DNA of 17,905 nt. Origin: an uncultured Paraburkholderia sp. (GTDB taxonomy: Bacteria; Pseudomonadota; Gammaproteobacteria; Burkholderiales; Burkholderiaceae). Shown here in pieces: positions 1 to 7,714 of the stretch (its first letter is position 1; each line of letters opens with the position of its first letter). The DNA lies in NCBI GenBank assembly GCA_937917025.1, contig CALFSF010000347.1, forward strand, positions 1 to 17,905, read 5' to 3'. Below the pieces are notes generated by a model. The model had not been told where the DNA came from and ran no database searches. It was given only the letters and a program-made list of their open reading frames with translations. The position numbers were made by a program, and so were the translations under genes.

Positions 1-1
1 C

Positions 2-16
2 GCCCCGCACAGGGGC
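2..16 (-). terminator. possible terminator stem after fliK (window edge)
   Basis: GCCCC (2-6) and GGGGC (12-16) form a perfect 5-bp stem with a 5-base loop, about 65 bases beyond the fliK stop codon in the direction of fliK transcription. A T-run, if present, would lie outside the window, so it cannot be judged. The position fits the end of the fliF-K operon. Nothing else gene-like is visible in bases 1-81. Confidence 0.25.
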
Positions 17-81
17 AACGCTAATAGACCGACATGAATGCAAGGAAAGGCCAAAAAGCCAGGAACAACAGAAAAAACAAA

Positions 82-1629
82 TCAAACAAACGTATCCACA
101 ATCCCCACACTCCGCCGGACAGGCGAAGCAGCAACAGAAGAAACCGGTGGTTCATCCCCGCCGGAGGCAAAAGAACCCCCAGATGACGAACTACGCCCGC
201 CAGCCCCTCCCTGACCCTGCTGCTGCTGTTGCCCGCCAAACCCAAACCCGTCACTCACACTCGCGCTGCCAAGCCCAATCCCCCCCTGCTCCATCGCCTC
301 GCGCAATTTAGGAAGCGCGGCCTCCACCGCTTCCCGAACCTGCTGATGCTGTGAAACAAACAACGCATGTGCATGATTATCGGCAACCTGCAGCACGACC
401 TGAAGCGGTCCCAGATCCTTCGGGTTGAGCGTGAGCTCCGCACTCTGCTGGTGAGCATTCGACAGGAACACCACCTTTTGCCCCAACGCCTCTTCCCAGT
501 CAGGCGTCCCCACCTGCGGCGCCAGCGCGGCGCCCGCCGCCGCCACGGCGGTCGGATTCGAAGCCTGCGTCGCCGCGCTCGAAGCCGCAGCCGTCGCAGC
601 CTGCGTCGCAGCCAGGCTCGCACTCGCCGCGTCCGCCGTGCCCTTCAACGCGGCAAAGCTGTCCTGCGCGTTCCCCCCGCCCGCAGCCGCCATCGCGTCA
701 GCAGCATTGCGCGCCGCCAGCGCGTCCGGCGTCGCAGCCGCCGCGGCATTCGCCACAGCCTGCTTCTCACCTTCGCCGCCCTTCGCGCCCTTGTCGCCCG
801 CAAACGATGCACCCGCCGCCAGGCCCTTGCCCGCGCCACGCACGCCAGCACCGGCGTCGCCAGCCGAACCCGCTCCAGCCGACCCCGTGCCCTTCGTCAC
901 GCCCGTTTTGGCAATCGCGCCCTGACCATTGGCCAGCGCGGAAAGCGCCGCCTGCAATGCGTCCTGCACGGACTTGGGATCGAGCGACGCCAGCTTCTTG
1001 CCAATCGTCGTCGCGCTCGTCGTCAGCGTGCTCGCAGCAGCCGTCGCCGCTGTAGCAGCATCCGCCGGAAGCGCATCGGCAGCTTTCGCCGCCGTCGTGT
1101 CCATCGCGGCGCTCGCCTGCGCCTGCGCATCGGCCGCGGCCGCAGCGGCCGCCGCGGCTAGAGCCGCGGCCGTCGCCGGTGTGTCCGATGCGTCCGCGTC
1201 ATGGTGCGACTTCGTGCCCGCGCCAGCGGCCTTGCCCTTACCCTTGCCATCGGCCGCCGTGGTCTGGTGGCCCGCGCCCGAAGAGGCGTCGGCCTTCGTC
1301 GTGCTGTCCGTGTCCTGCTTGCCGCCCGTCGCGCTCGCGCTGCTGTCCTTCGATGTATCCGCGGGCGTCGACACGTCATGCACGCTCGACGTCGAACCCG
1401 ACGAACCTGTCGAAGCCGATGAACCCGTCGAACCCGTCGACGACGGTTTCGCTGACTGTGACGACGGCTGGCTGACCGGCGCCTTCGCCGCGCTGTTCTG
1501 CGAGTCGATGCTCTGCTGCAGCGTCTGCGAGAACGGCAGCGTGCTGCCGCCCGACGTGGAGGACGATCCGCCCGACGTCGCGCCCGTGGTCGCGCCAAGC
1601 AGCGAATTGAGGAGTGAAAGTGGCGTCAT
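82..1629 (-). CDS. fliK: flagellar hook-length control protein FliK
   Basis: FliK is exported during hook growth, measures hook length, and makes FlhB switch the export apparatus from rod/hook to filament substrates. The 515-residue product has the usual FliK make-up: a long low-complexity N-terminal and middle region rich in Ala, Ser, Gly and Thr (an exported, poorly ordered ruler) and a compact C-terminal Flg_hook-type domain at about residues 375-460. That domain contains the core ELTLNPKDLGPLQVVL (from residue 398). A Gln/Gly/Ser-rich tail of about 55 residues follows. A run of nine alanines lies in the middle part, and a Ser/Gly repeat near residues 63-80 is encoded by 9-bp DNA repeats. 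It is the last gene of the fliF-K operon, 41 bases after fliJ. The start at ATG 1629 is the family-like choice (MTPLSLL), although its ribosome site is weak. A second FliK-type gene lies at 8673-10160. Confidence 0.93.
   Translation of the reverse strand: MTPLSLLNSLLGATTGATSGGSSSTSGGSTLPFSQTLQQSIDSQNSAAKAPVSQPSSQSAKPSSTGSTGSSASTGSSGSTSSVHDVSTPADTSKDSSASATGGKQDTDSTTKADASSGAGHQTTAADGKGKGKAAGAGTKSHHDADASDTPATAAALAAAAAAAAADAQAQASAAMDTTAAKAADALPADAATAATAAASTLTTSATTIGKKLASLDPKSVQDALQAALSALANGQGAIAKTGVTKGTGSAGAGSAGDAGAGVRGAGKGLAAGASFAGDKGAKGGEGEKQAVANAAAAATPDALAARNAADAMAAAGGGNAQDSFAALKGTADAASASLAATQAATAAASSAATQASNPTAVAAAGAALAPQVGTPDWEEALGQKVVFLSNAHQQSAELTLNPKDLGPLQVVLQVADNHAHALFVSQHQQVREAVEAALPKLREAMEQGGIGLGSASVSDGFGFGGQQQQQGQGGAGGRSSSSGGSFASGGDEPPVSSVAASPVRRSVGIVDTFV
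1391..1444. repeat. 9-bp tandem repeat inside fliK
   Basis: Six consecutive 9-base units follow the pattern GTCGAACCC with variants (GACGAACCT, GTCGAAGCC, GATGAACCC, GTCGAACCC, GTCGACGAC). On the coding (minus) strand they encode part of a Ser/Gly/Thr-rich tract in the N-terminal half of FliK. The repeats stay in frame because the unit is a multiple of three, so copy-number change would lengthen or shorten the ruler without breaking it. Confidence 0.7.
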
Positions 1630-1670
1630 GCGTGATCCCGTATGTTCGTGTCAGTCAGGGCGCGGCGGCG

Positions 1671-2120
1671 TCAGACGCCTTCCACGCGCATCCGGAGAAT
1701 GCGTGCTGCATGTTCGTCGGCGTCGCGCTGTTCGCGGCGCGCGGTCTGTTTTGCCTCGGCGGCGTCGCCGCGCGCCTGCAGGACTTCAAAGGAACCGAGT
1801 TTCTGCTTCTGGCGCTGCCAGTCGGGCTTCGCCGCCTCGACGCGTGCGGTCGCGGTGACGAGCAGCCCGCGCTGCTGCTGGATCGCGGCGTCGAGCGTGT
1901 CGATGAACGCCTGGAAATTGCGCATGTTGCCGGCCGGCATGCCGGATTGCGCCGTGGCGGTGAAACGGCGGTGATATTCGTCGCGATACTGCACGAGCGA
2001 GTCGAGCTGCGCTTCGACCTCGCTGCGTTCGCGCTGCACGCGGCCAAGCCGCTGCGCGGCGGCGTCGACGTCGTCCTGCGCGAGACCAATCAGTGTCTTG
2101 ATCGGAAAATGTTTCGACAT
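1671..2120 (-). CDS. fliJ: flagellar export chaperone / stalk protein FliJ
   Basis: FliJ is the coiled-coil stalk that sits in the FliI ATPase hexamer, contacts FlhA and helps couple ATP hydrolysis and proton motive force to export. The 149-residue product is the usual size and almost entirely helical and charged. It has heptad-like stretches at about residues 13-50 (DDVDAAAQRLGRVQRERSEV) and 65-140, and lacks any membrane segment. The N-terminus MSKHFPIKTL resembles betaproteobacterial FliJ. The start at 2120 is supported by a GGGAGAG ribosome site about 7 bases upstream. It begins 11 bases after the fliI stop, so the two are surely co-transcribed. Family assignment rests on context as much as on sequence, since FliJ proteins are poorly conserved. 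Confidence 0.9.
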   Translation of the reverse strand: MSKHFPIKTLIGLAQDDVDAAAQRLGRVQRERSEVEAQLDSLVQYRDEYHRRFTATAQSGMPAGNMRNFQAFIDTLDAAIQQQRGLLVTATARVEAAKPDWQRQKQKLGSFEVLQARGDAAEAKQTARREQRDADEHAARILRMRVEGV

Positions 2121-2131
2121 CGACGCTCTCC

Positions 2132-3703
2132 CTATTCGAACAGTGCATCGAGCATCGCAAGGCTCGGCTCGAAGCCGGCGCTTTCGCGATAACCCTGTTG
2201 CAGAAACGCTTCCATGCGCGGATACAGCGCGATGGCCCGGTCGAGAAGCTGGTCGCGCCCGCTCGAATAAGCGCCGACGTTGATCAGATCGCGGTTGCGC
2301 TGGTAGCGCGAAAGCATCTGCTTGAAAAGACGGGTCCGGTCGAGATGCGCGTCGTCGATCAGCGCCGTCATCGCGCGGCTGATCGACGCCTCGATATCGA
2401 TCGCCGGATAGTGGCCGGATTCGGCGAGCTGGCGCGACAGCACGATGTGGCCGTCGAGAATCGCGCGCGCGGAATCGGCGATCGGGTCCTGCTGGTCGTC
2501 GCCTTCGGTCAGTACAGTATAGAACGCGGTAATCGAACCGCCGCCCTCGGGGCCGTTGCCGGTGCGCTCGACGAGTGCCGGCAGCTTCGCGAACACGGAA
2601 GGCGGATAACCCTTGGTCGCCGGCGGTTCGCCGACGGCCAGCGCGATCTCGCGCTGCGCCATCGCGAAACGGGTGAGCGAATCCATCAGCAGCAGTACGT
2701 GCTTGCCCTGATCGCGGAAATATTCGGCGAGCGAGGTCGCGTAGGCGGCGCCCTGCATCCGCAGCAGCGGCGAAACGTCGGCCGGCGCCGCGACGACGAC
2801 GGAACGCGCGCGCCCCTCGTCGCCGAGAATCTGTTCGATGAATTCCTTCACTTCGCGGCCACGTTCGCCGATCAGGCCGATCACGATCACTTCGGCGCTC
2901 GTGTAGCGCGCCATCTGGCCGAGCAGCACCGATTTACCGACGCCCGAGCCGGCGAAGAGCCCCATGCGCTGGCCGCGTCCGACGGTCAGGAGCGCATTGA
3001 TCGCGCGCACGCCGACGTCCAGCACCTTGTGAATCGGCTCGCGATGCAACGGGTTGATCGACGGCGCGGACAGCGGGGCGTCGTTCGCCGCGCCGAGCGG
3101 GCCGAGACTGTCGAGCGGACGGCCCGACGCATCGACGACCCGTCCGAGCAGCTCCCAGCCGACCGGCAGACGCTTCGCACCCGCCATCGGATCGGCGATC
3201 GGCGCGCTTTCGAGCGGATAGACGCGCGCGCCAGGCAGCAGGCCGTGGACTTCGGTGGTCGGCATCAGGAACAGCTTGTCGCTGGCGAAGCCGACAACCT
3301 CCGCTTCGGCGAACGCGATCGGGCTGCCGGCAGGCAGTTCGATCATCACTTCCGAACCCACCGACAGGCGCAGGCCAACGGCTTCGAGCACGAGGCCGGC
3401 GGCGCGCGTAAGACGGCCGCAGGCGCGCAGCGGCCGCGCAATCGCGTTGCGGGCGCGCAGGCCGTCGAGCCGGGCGCGCCACGCCTGGAAGTGCAGGTTC
3501 TCCGCAAGCGCCGGGTCCGGCACGACGGTGGGTGCGACCGCAGCGGCGGCGGACGGTGCGCGGCGCGCCGCGGCCCGGGCGCCAGCGGCAGGCGCCGCAG
3601 CCGCGGGTTTCGATTCGGGCGCGCCGAACGACGCCAGCGCGAGCTCACGCTCGAGCGGCGTCAGATCGCTGGATTCGATCCCGGCGAGCGTCGGCCTTAC
3701 CAT
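2132..3703 (-). CDS. fliI: flagellum-specific ATP synthase FliI
   Basis: FliI is the hexameric ATPase at the cytoplasmic entrance of the flagellar type III export gate; with FliH and FliJ it delivers and unfolds substrates. The 523-residue product shows the F1-beta-like fold signatures: Walker A AGSGVGKS at residues 251-258, the GERGREV motif with the likely catalytic Glu280, Walker B LLLMDS near 337-342, and the conserved PATKGYPPSVFAKLP block near 361-375. The N-terminal 70 residues carry an Ala/Pro/Arg-rich tract (about 33-63), which makes it longer than the roughly 440-460 residues of enteric FliI. I believe this is common in Burkholderiales but could not check. The start ATG at 3703 has AAGG upstream and overlaps the end of fliH by 7 bases, which suggests translational coupling. 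Confidence 0.97.
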   Translation of the reverse strand: MVRPTLAGIESSDLTPLERELALASFGAPESKPAAAAPAAGARAAARRAPSAAAAVAPTVVPDPALAENLHFQAWRARLDGLRARNAIARPLRACGRLTRAAGLVLEAVGLRLSVGSEVMIELPAGSPIAFAEAEVVGFASDKLFLMPTTEVHGLLPGARVYPLESAPIADPMAGAKRLPVGWELLGRVVDASGRPLDSLGPLGAANDAPLSAPSINPLHREPIHKVLDVGVRAINALLTVGRGQRMGLFAGSGVGKSVLLGQMARYTSAEVIVIGLIGERGREVKEFIEQILGDEGRARSVVVAAPADVSPLLRMQGAAYATSLAEYFRDQGKHVLLLMDSLTRFAMAQREIALAVGEPPATKGYPPSVFAKLPALVERTGNGPEGGGSITAFYTVLTEGDDQQDPIADSARAILDGHIVLSRQLAESGHYPAIDIEASISRAMTALIDDAHLDRTRLFKQMLSRYQRNRDLINVGAYSSGRDQLLDRAIALYPRMEAFLQQGYRESAGFEPSLAMLDALFE

Positions 3704-4365
3704 GTGCTGACCTTGCCCAGCGCCGCTGCGACGCGTTCCCAGCGGGTGCCGATGCCGGCATCCACTTCGCCCGTATTCGCGTGGGCGCGACAGCCGCCGC
3801 GTTCCACCGACGCATCGGTGCGCACGGTCCAGCCGCGCGTCTGAAGTTCTTCAAGCAGATACGCTTCGACGACCGGCAGATCCGCCGGGCTCACGATCAG
3901 GCTCGGCGCGCCGACGAGCGCGGGTTCCATCGCCAGGACTTCGCGGGCGGCGGCGATCAGCGCGGTCGGATCGTGTTGCACGTGCTGGCGCACGACCTGT
4001 TGCGCGATGTCGAGCGCAAGCGCGACGAGCGTCTCGGAGATTTCGCCGCGTGCGCCGGCGAGGGCGGCGTTGAACGTGTCGGCGAGCGCCGCGAGGCGCG
4101 CGGCCTCCGCGTGCGATTCGACGCGGCCCTGTTCGAGACCCTGCGCGTATCCCTGTTCGTAGCCGGCCTGATAGCCGAGCGCCTGGCCGGCGACATGGCC
4201 GGACGCGACGCCCTGCGCATGCGCGGCGTCGCGCAGACGCTGCAGTTCGGCTTCGAACGCGCCGTCGTCGACCGGCTCCGGTTCCGGCACCGGGTCGAAC
4301 GAGGCCATCTCCCAGCGCTGGTAGGCCGAGAGGCTTTCCTTGCGCAGGGGGTCCTGTTCAGACAT
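3697..4365 (-). CDS. fliH: flagellar assembly protein FliH
   Basis: FliH is the peripheral stator of the export ATPase; as a dimer it binds and restrains FliI and tethers it to the C ring (FliN). The product is about 222 residues with the family's plan: an N-terminal segment with the Burkholderia-like LSAYQRWEMASFDP, an Ala/Gly/Glu-rich helical middle with GxxxG-type spacing (for example GHVAGQALGYQAGYEQG), and a C-terminal domain similar to the F-type ATPase delta subunit. I prefer the ATG at 4365 (MSEQDPL) because GGAAG lies at a proper distance. An ATG two codons earlier at 4371 (MLMSEQ) has that sequence touching it. Either start overlaps the fliG stop, and the 3' end overlaps fliI. Confidence 0.93.
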   Translation of the reverse strand: MSEQDPLRKESLSAYQRWEMASFDPVPEPEPVDDGAFEAELQRLRDAAHAQGVASGHVAGQALGYQAGYEQGYAQGLEQGRVESHAEAARLAALADTFNAALAGARGEISETLVALALDIAQQVVRQHVQHDPTALIAAAREVLAMEPALVGAPSLIVSPADLPVVEAYLLEELQTRGWTVRTDASVERGGCRAHANTGEVDAGIGTRWERVAAALGKVSTW

Positions 4366-5353
4366 AAGCATCTTCCGCCTTGCCGCCGATCACGATCTGG
4401 CCGCTTTCCGCCAGGTTGCGCACCACCTGCAGGATGCGGCGCTGCTGCATCTCGACGTCCGAGACGCGCACCGGACCGCGTGCATCGAGGTCTTCCGCGA
4501 GCAGTTCCGCCGCGCGTTGCGACATGTTCGACAGGAACTTCTGGCGCAGCGCGGGCGGCGCGCCCTTGAGCGAAATGATGAGCGATTCGGACTCCACTTC
4601 CTTCAGCAGCAACTGGATCGCGCGGTCTTCGAGGTCGAGCAGGTTTTCGAAGACGAACATCTGGTCGATGATCTTCTCCGCGAGTTCCGCGTCGTACTGG
4701 CGCACGTTTTCCAGCACGCCTTCCTCGTGGTTGGCCGACATGAAGTTGAGAATTTCAGCCGCCGTGCGGATGCCGCCCATCGGGCTGCGCTTCAGGTTGT
4801 CGCTACCCGAAAGCAGGCCCGTCAGCACGTCGTCGAGTTCGCGCAGCGCGGTCGGCTGGATGCCGTCGAGCGTCGCGATGCGCAGCAGCACGTCGTTACG
4901 CAGGCGCTCCGTGAAGCACGCGACGATTTCGGATGCCTGATCGCGGTCCAGGTGGACGAGGATCGTCGCGATGATCTGCGGATGCTCGTTCTTGATGAGT
5001 TCGGCAACCGCCGCCGAATCCATCCACTTGAGGCCTTCGATACCGCTCGTGTCGCTGCCCTGCAGGATCCGGTCGATGATCGCGCCGGCCTTGTCGTCGC
5101 CGAGCGCCTTGGTCAGCACCGAGCGGATGTAGTCGCTCGAATCGAGCGACATGCCCGTGTGCTGTTCGGCCTCTTTGGCGAATTCCTGCAGCACCTCGTC
5201 GATCTGCTCGCGCGTGATGTTCTTCAGCGACGCCATCGCGACGCCGATCTTCTGCACCTCGCGCGGACCGAGGAACTTGAACACCTGTGCCGCCTCTTCC
5301 TCGCCGATCGACATCAGCAGGAGGGCGCTCTTCACTACGCCTTCAGCGCTCAT
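4358..5353 (-). CDS. fliG: flagellar motor switch protein FliG
   Basis: FliG forms the rotor part of the C ring; it binds FliF through its N-terminal domain, FliM through the middle domain, and the MotA stator through its C-terminal domain to produce torque and switching. The 331-residue product is of standard length. It carries the middle-domain EHPQ motif (residues about 123-126, in LIKNEHPQIIATIL) and a C-terminal domain with the expected charged torque helix region (LKEVESESLIISLKG and NMSQRAAELLAEDL). I start it at ATG 5353 (MSAEGVVKSALLLMS), the family-like N-terminus. An in-frame TTG at 5374 would add seven residues but is less likely. The start overlaps the end of the fliF frame by 11 bases, so its translation is probably coupled to that of the fliF C-terminal half. 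Confidence 0.97.
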   Translation of the reverse strand: MSAEGVVKSALLLMSIGEEEAAQVFKFLGPREVQKIGVAMASLKNITREQIDEVLQEFAKEAEQHTGMSLDSSDYIRSVLTKALGDDKAGAIIDRILQGSDTSGIEGLKWMDSAAVAELIKNEHPQIIATILVHLDRDQASEIVACFTERLRNDVLLRIATLDGIQPTALRELDDVLTGLLSGSDNLKRSPMGGIRTAAEILNFMSANHEEGVLENVRQYDAELAEKIIDQMFVFENLLDLEDRAIQLLLKEVESESLIISLKGAPPALRQKFLSNMSQRAAELLAEDLDARGPVRVSDVEMQQRRILQVVRNLAESGQIVIGGKAEDAYV

Positions 5354-5924
5354 CGGACACCCAGCTCTTGACAACGGTTGCTACGATTTTCGGGTCCTGG
5401 CGCGCGATGTTGCGAGCGTAATCCAGGTGGCGTTCATATCTGCGTTTCTCGTGTTCGGACGTGAGCATGCTGGATTCCTCGTCCTCTTCGGTCACGACGG
5501 TCTTTTCCTGCACCGGCAGGCCGTCGAGCAGCATCGGCTCGTCCGGCGAGGGCAGTGAGGCGACGACCGGCTCCGGCGGCGGGAACGCGCGGCGAAACGC
5601 CGGGCGCACCATCATGAAGTACAGCACCAGCGCCACCAGACCGATTCCCGCGTACGTCGCGATCTGCTTCGCGAGCGCGATCATGTCCGGCGTGCGCCAC
5701 CACGGCAGGTTCGCGTTCGGATCGATTTCCGTCGAGAACGCGCTGTTCACGACGTTCACCGAGTCGCCGCGCTTCGCGTCGTAGCCCATCGCGTCCTTCA
5801 CGAGCTGGTTCACCTGATCGAGCTTGTCGGCGGTGAGCGGCTGCATCGTGACGTGGCCCTTCGCGTCGACGCTGCGCAGATAGTTGACCACCACCGCCAC
5901 CGACAGGCGCTTCACGCTGCCCAT
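5343..5924 (-). CDS. fliF: FliF C-terminal half (orphaned reading frame)
   Basis: This is the part of fliF after the in-frame TAG, 193 residues from the first possible ATG at 5924. It holds the end of RBM3 (GSVKRLSVAVVVNYLR), a helical and loop region, the second transmembrane helix at about residues 83-105, and an acidic then basic cytoplasmic tail that in full FliF binds FliG. The ATG lies two codons after the TAG, so ribosome restart is conceivable, but the bases before it (CTACTAGCAGCCG) show no Shine-Dalgarno. No decay is visible: the frame is open to its natural end and overlaps fliG by 11 bases. Automated annotation may list it as a separate FliF C-terminal protein. Confidence 0.6.
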   Translation of the reverse strand: MGSVKRLSVAVVVNYLRSVDAKGHVTMQPLTADKLDQVNQLVKDAMGYDAKRGDSVNVVNSAFSTEIDPNANLPWWRTPDMIALAKQIATYAGIGLVALVLYFMMVRPAFRRAFPPPEPVVASLPSPDEPMLLDGLPVQEKTVVTEEDEESSMLTSEHEKRRYERHLDYARNIARQDPKIVATVVKSWVSDER

Positions 5925-5930
5925 CGGCTG

Positions 5931-7118
5931 CTAGTAGTGACGCACGGCCTTGTCGAGTTCGTAGTTGGTCGTCGTGTCCTTGTGATCGCTGATCGGCGTC
6001 GTCGTCACGCCGCTGGCGGCGTTCGCGCTCGCGGTGATCGGCGCGGACGCCGGCTGCGGCGGCTGGTTCGACAGCGCCCCCGGCACGCCCGACGCGCCGC
6101 TCTGGGTCATTTCCGTTGCCGTGCTCGACTGCTGGCTGCGAACGGCGGCCTGCAGCGGGTTGCCGTTCGGGCCGTAGTTCTCGGAGGTCTGTTCGACCTT
6201 CGAGAAGTCGACGTCGGCGCTGACCTGCGAATGCGCGTTGCCGGCGCCGAACAGGGGCGCGAGGATCGCGTCGATGCGCTGCTGCGTGTTGCGCTCGACC
6301 TGCTGGACATACTTCAACTGCGTCGCGTCGAGGCCGGTGCCGGAGGCGGGCTGCGTGAGCAGGTTGCCGTCCTGGTCGACGATCGTCACGTTGCGCACCG
6401 GCAGGTCCGGCACCGCCGACGACACCATATGCGTGATCGCCACGACCTGGCCTTCGTCGAGCATGCGGCCCGGATACAGGTTGACGAGCACCGAAGCCGA
6501 CGGCGCCTCGTGATCGCGCACGAACACGGAGGGCTTCGGGATCGCCAGATGCACCCGCGAGGACTTCACCGACGAGATCGATTCGATCGTCTGCTCGAGT
6601 TCGCCTTCAAGGGCGCGCTGGTAGTTGACCTGCTCGGCGAACTGGCTGATGCCGAATTTCTGGTTGTCCATCAGCTCGAAGCCCACCGAGCCGCCCTTCG
6701 GCAGGCCCTGCGAGGCGAGGCGCAGGCGCATTTCGTGGACCTGCTCGGCCGGCACGAGGATCGCGCCGCCGGTTTCGCTGAATTTGTAGGGGATGTTCGC
6801 CGTCTGGAGCGCGTTGATGATCGCGCCGCCGTCGCGGTCGGACAGGTTGCTGTAGAGCACCTTGTAGTCCGGCGCCCGCGACCACAGCACGAGGCCCGCG
6901 ACGATGGCGATGAGCAGCGCGACCGCGAAGATCAGCGGCGCGCGCGGATTGCCGCGCATCTGCGAGAGCGAGGTCGGGAACGACAGGCGCTGGGAAAAAT
7001 TGCCGCCGAGGCCGCCGCCGAGGTCCGCTGCGCCCGCCTGGCCGGCGCCGCCGGCCTGTGCGCCGGCGAGGCCCATGCGGGCGTCGGGGTTGATCAAAGA
7101 GTTGGCTGACGAATCCAT
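5931..7118 (-). CDS. fliF: FliF N-terminal part, ends at premature TAG
   Basis: This is the 395-residue product expected without suppression. Residues 1-45 are Gly/Ala-rich and cytoplasmic. The first membrane helix is at about 61-79 (LIFAVALLIAIVAGLVLW). The ring-building motifs RBM1 and RBM2 (YscJ/FliF-like, with LYSNLSDRDGGAII and LRLASQGLPKGGSVGFEL) follow up to about residue 230, then the first part of RBM3 and its Pro/Ala-rich disordered loop (about 330-370). The last residues are ELDKAVRHY before the stop. The start at ATG 7118 has GGAGA about 11 bases upstream. Such a fragment might insert into the membrane but should not form a working MS ring, because FliG cannot bind. Confidence 0.6.
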   Translation of the reverse strand: MDSSANSLINPDARMGLAGAQAGGAGQAGAADLGGGLGGNFSQRLSFPTSLSQMRGNPRAPLIFAVALLIAIVAGLVLWSRAPDYKVLYSNLSDRDGGAIINALQTANIPYKFSETGGAILVPAEQVHEMRLRLASQGLPKGGSVGFELMDNQKFGISQFAEQVNYQRALEGELEQTIESISSVKSSRVHLAIPKPSVFVRDHEAPSASVLVNLYPGRMLDEGQVVAITHMVSSAVPDLPVRNVTIVDQDGNLLTQPASGTGLDATQLKYVQQVERNTQQRIDAILAPLFGAGNAHSQVSADVDFSKVEQTSENYGPNGNPLQAAVRSQQSSTATEMTQSGASGVPGALSNQPPQPASAPITASANAASGVTTTPISDHKDTTTNYELDKAVRHY

Positions 7119-7208
7119 GCGTCGGGTATCTCCGGGATGCCTTGAGTCCTGCTCCGGCCCGCCGCGTCGGGCTTGACGGGCGCAGGGGCAGACACTTTCA
7201 CGTTAGGG

Positions 7209-7214
7209 ATTATC
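7209..7214 (-). promoter_or_regulatory. candidate -10 box for the fliF operon
   Basis: On the minus strand GATAAT (complement of 7209-7214) matches the sigma-70 -10 consensus at five of six bases, about 90 bases before the fliF start. No good -35 box is seen at 16-18 bases. That would fit an activator-dependent class II flagellar promoter, but it may also be chance. I see no convincing FlhDC-type box. Confidence 0.25.
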
Positions 7215-7276
7215 CCCACCAGGATGCAACCTGATTGGTCGAATAGAGCCGGGTTTCCCCCCTACTTTCGAGTCTG

Positions 7277-7292
7277 TGGCAAAAGGGCCGCT
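7277..7292 (+). promoter_or_regulatory. candidate sigma-54 promoter for fliE
   Basis: TGGCAAAAGGGCCGCT has the invariant GG (-24) and GC (-12) at the correct spacing and the TGGCA start of the sigma-54 consensus, but only GCT of the TTGCA/T half. It would place the transcript start near 7304 and give a leader of about 50 bases before fliE. Burkholderia flagellar genes are mainly FlhDC and sigma-28 controlled, so this match may be chance. Confidence 0.3.
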
Positions 7293-7354
7293 GCTATGCT
7301 TCACCCCAGATCGGCACGCCCAGGCCCGCCGGTTTTCCTTCTTCTGGAGAGAAC

Positions 7355-7690
7355 ATGACATTGCCCGTGAGCCCGCTTTTGTCGGCGCTACAGCAGATGC
7401 AGTCGATGGCGGCGCAGGCCGCCGGCGGCACGGCCCCGGCTGCCTCGCAGTCCGGCGCGGCCACGCCCGGCAACTTCGCCGCGGCGCTGAAGGCGTCGAT
7501 CGACAAGATCAGCAGCGACCAGCAGAGCTCGATCAGCGAGGCGCATGCCTTCGAAATCGGCGCGCCGAACGTTTCGCTGAACGATGTGATGGTCGACATG
7601 CAAAAAGCCAATGTGAGCTTCCAGTTCGGCCTGCAGGTCCGCAACAAGCTGGTTTCGGCCTACAACGACATCATGCAGACGGCTGTTTGA
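7355..7690 (+). CDS. fliE: flagellar hook-basal body protein FliE
   Basis: FliE is the small exported protein that joins the MS ring (FliF) and the export gate to the rod. The 111-residue product has the family's usual length, a variable Gln/Ala-rich N-terminus and the conserved C-terminal helix (MVDMQKANVSFQFGLQVRN, then KLVSAYNDIM) by which FliE packs in the rod. No signal peptide is expected or seen, as export is by the flagellar type III route. GGAGAGAAC before ATG 7355 is a good ribosome site. It is divergent from fliF, the common arrangement in this group, and is separated from fliS by a sigma-28 promoter. Confidence 0.96.
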   Translation: MTLPVSPLLSALQQMQSMAAQAAGGTAPAASQSGAATPGNFAAALKASIDKISSDQQSSISEAHAFEIGAPNVSLNDVMVDMQKANVSFQFGLQVRNKLVSAYNDIMQTAV

Positions 7691-7714
7691 ACCATCGTTC
7701 GCTCCCCTGTGGGC

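Larger units (their letters stand above)
5343..7118 (-). pseudogene. fliF: fliF (MS-ring protein) interrupted by an in-frame TAG
   Basis: FliF builds the MS ring in the inner membrane, the base on which the flagellar rotor and export gate assemble. The gene reads from ATG 7118 through residue 395, meets TAG at 5931-5933, and then continues in exactly the same frame (CAG CCG ATG...) to TGA at 5343-5345. Reading through the TAG gives 591 residues, the normal FliF length, with no shift or deletion. The break falls in RBM3, between the disordered loop and the conserved GSVKRLSVAVVVNY strand. A truncated product would lack the rest of RBM3, the second membrane helix and the FliG-binding tail. The codon next to the stop is CAG, and a single C-to-T change from CAG would create the TAG. 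Whether this is a true null allele, a sequencing error, or a suppressed stop cannot be decided from the sequence. Confidence 0.8.

Noticed and set aside
929..1858. 309-codon Ala/Val-rich plus-strand frame that looks membrane-like
   Set aside because: The hydrophobic look comes from reading the Ala/Ser/Gly codons of fliK on the other strand; no start context or family is seen.
2198..3844. 548-codon open frame on the plus strand
   Set aside because: It lies antisense to fliI/fliH, is Arg/His-rich with no recognisable domain, and is a typical mirror frame of GC-rich codons.
4340..5371. 343-codon open frame on the plus strand
   Set aside because: It mirrors fliG exactly on the opposite strand, and fliG is beyond doubt.
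5853..7109. 418-codon open frame on the plus strand
   Set aside because: It is antisense to fliF. The presence of this long frame does not explain the TAG in fliF, since the fliF frame is the one with clear FliF domains.
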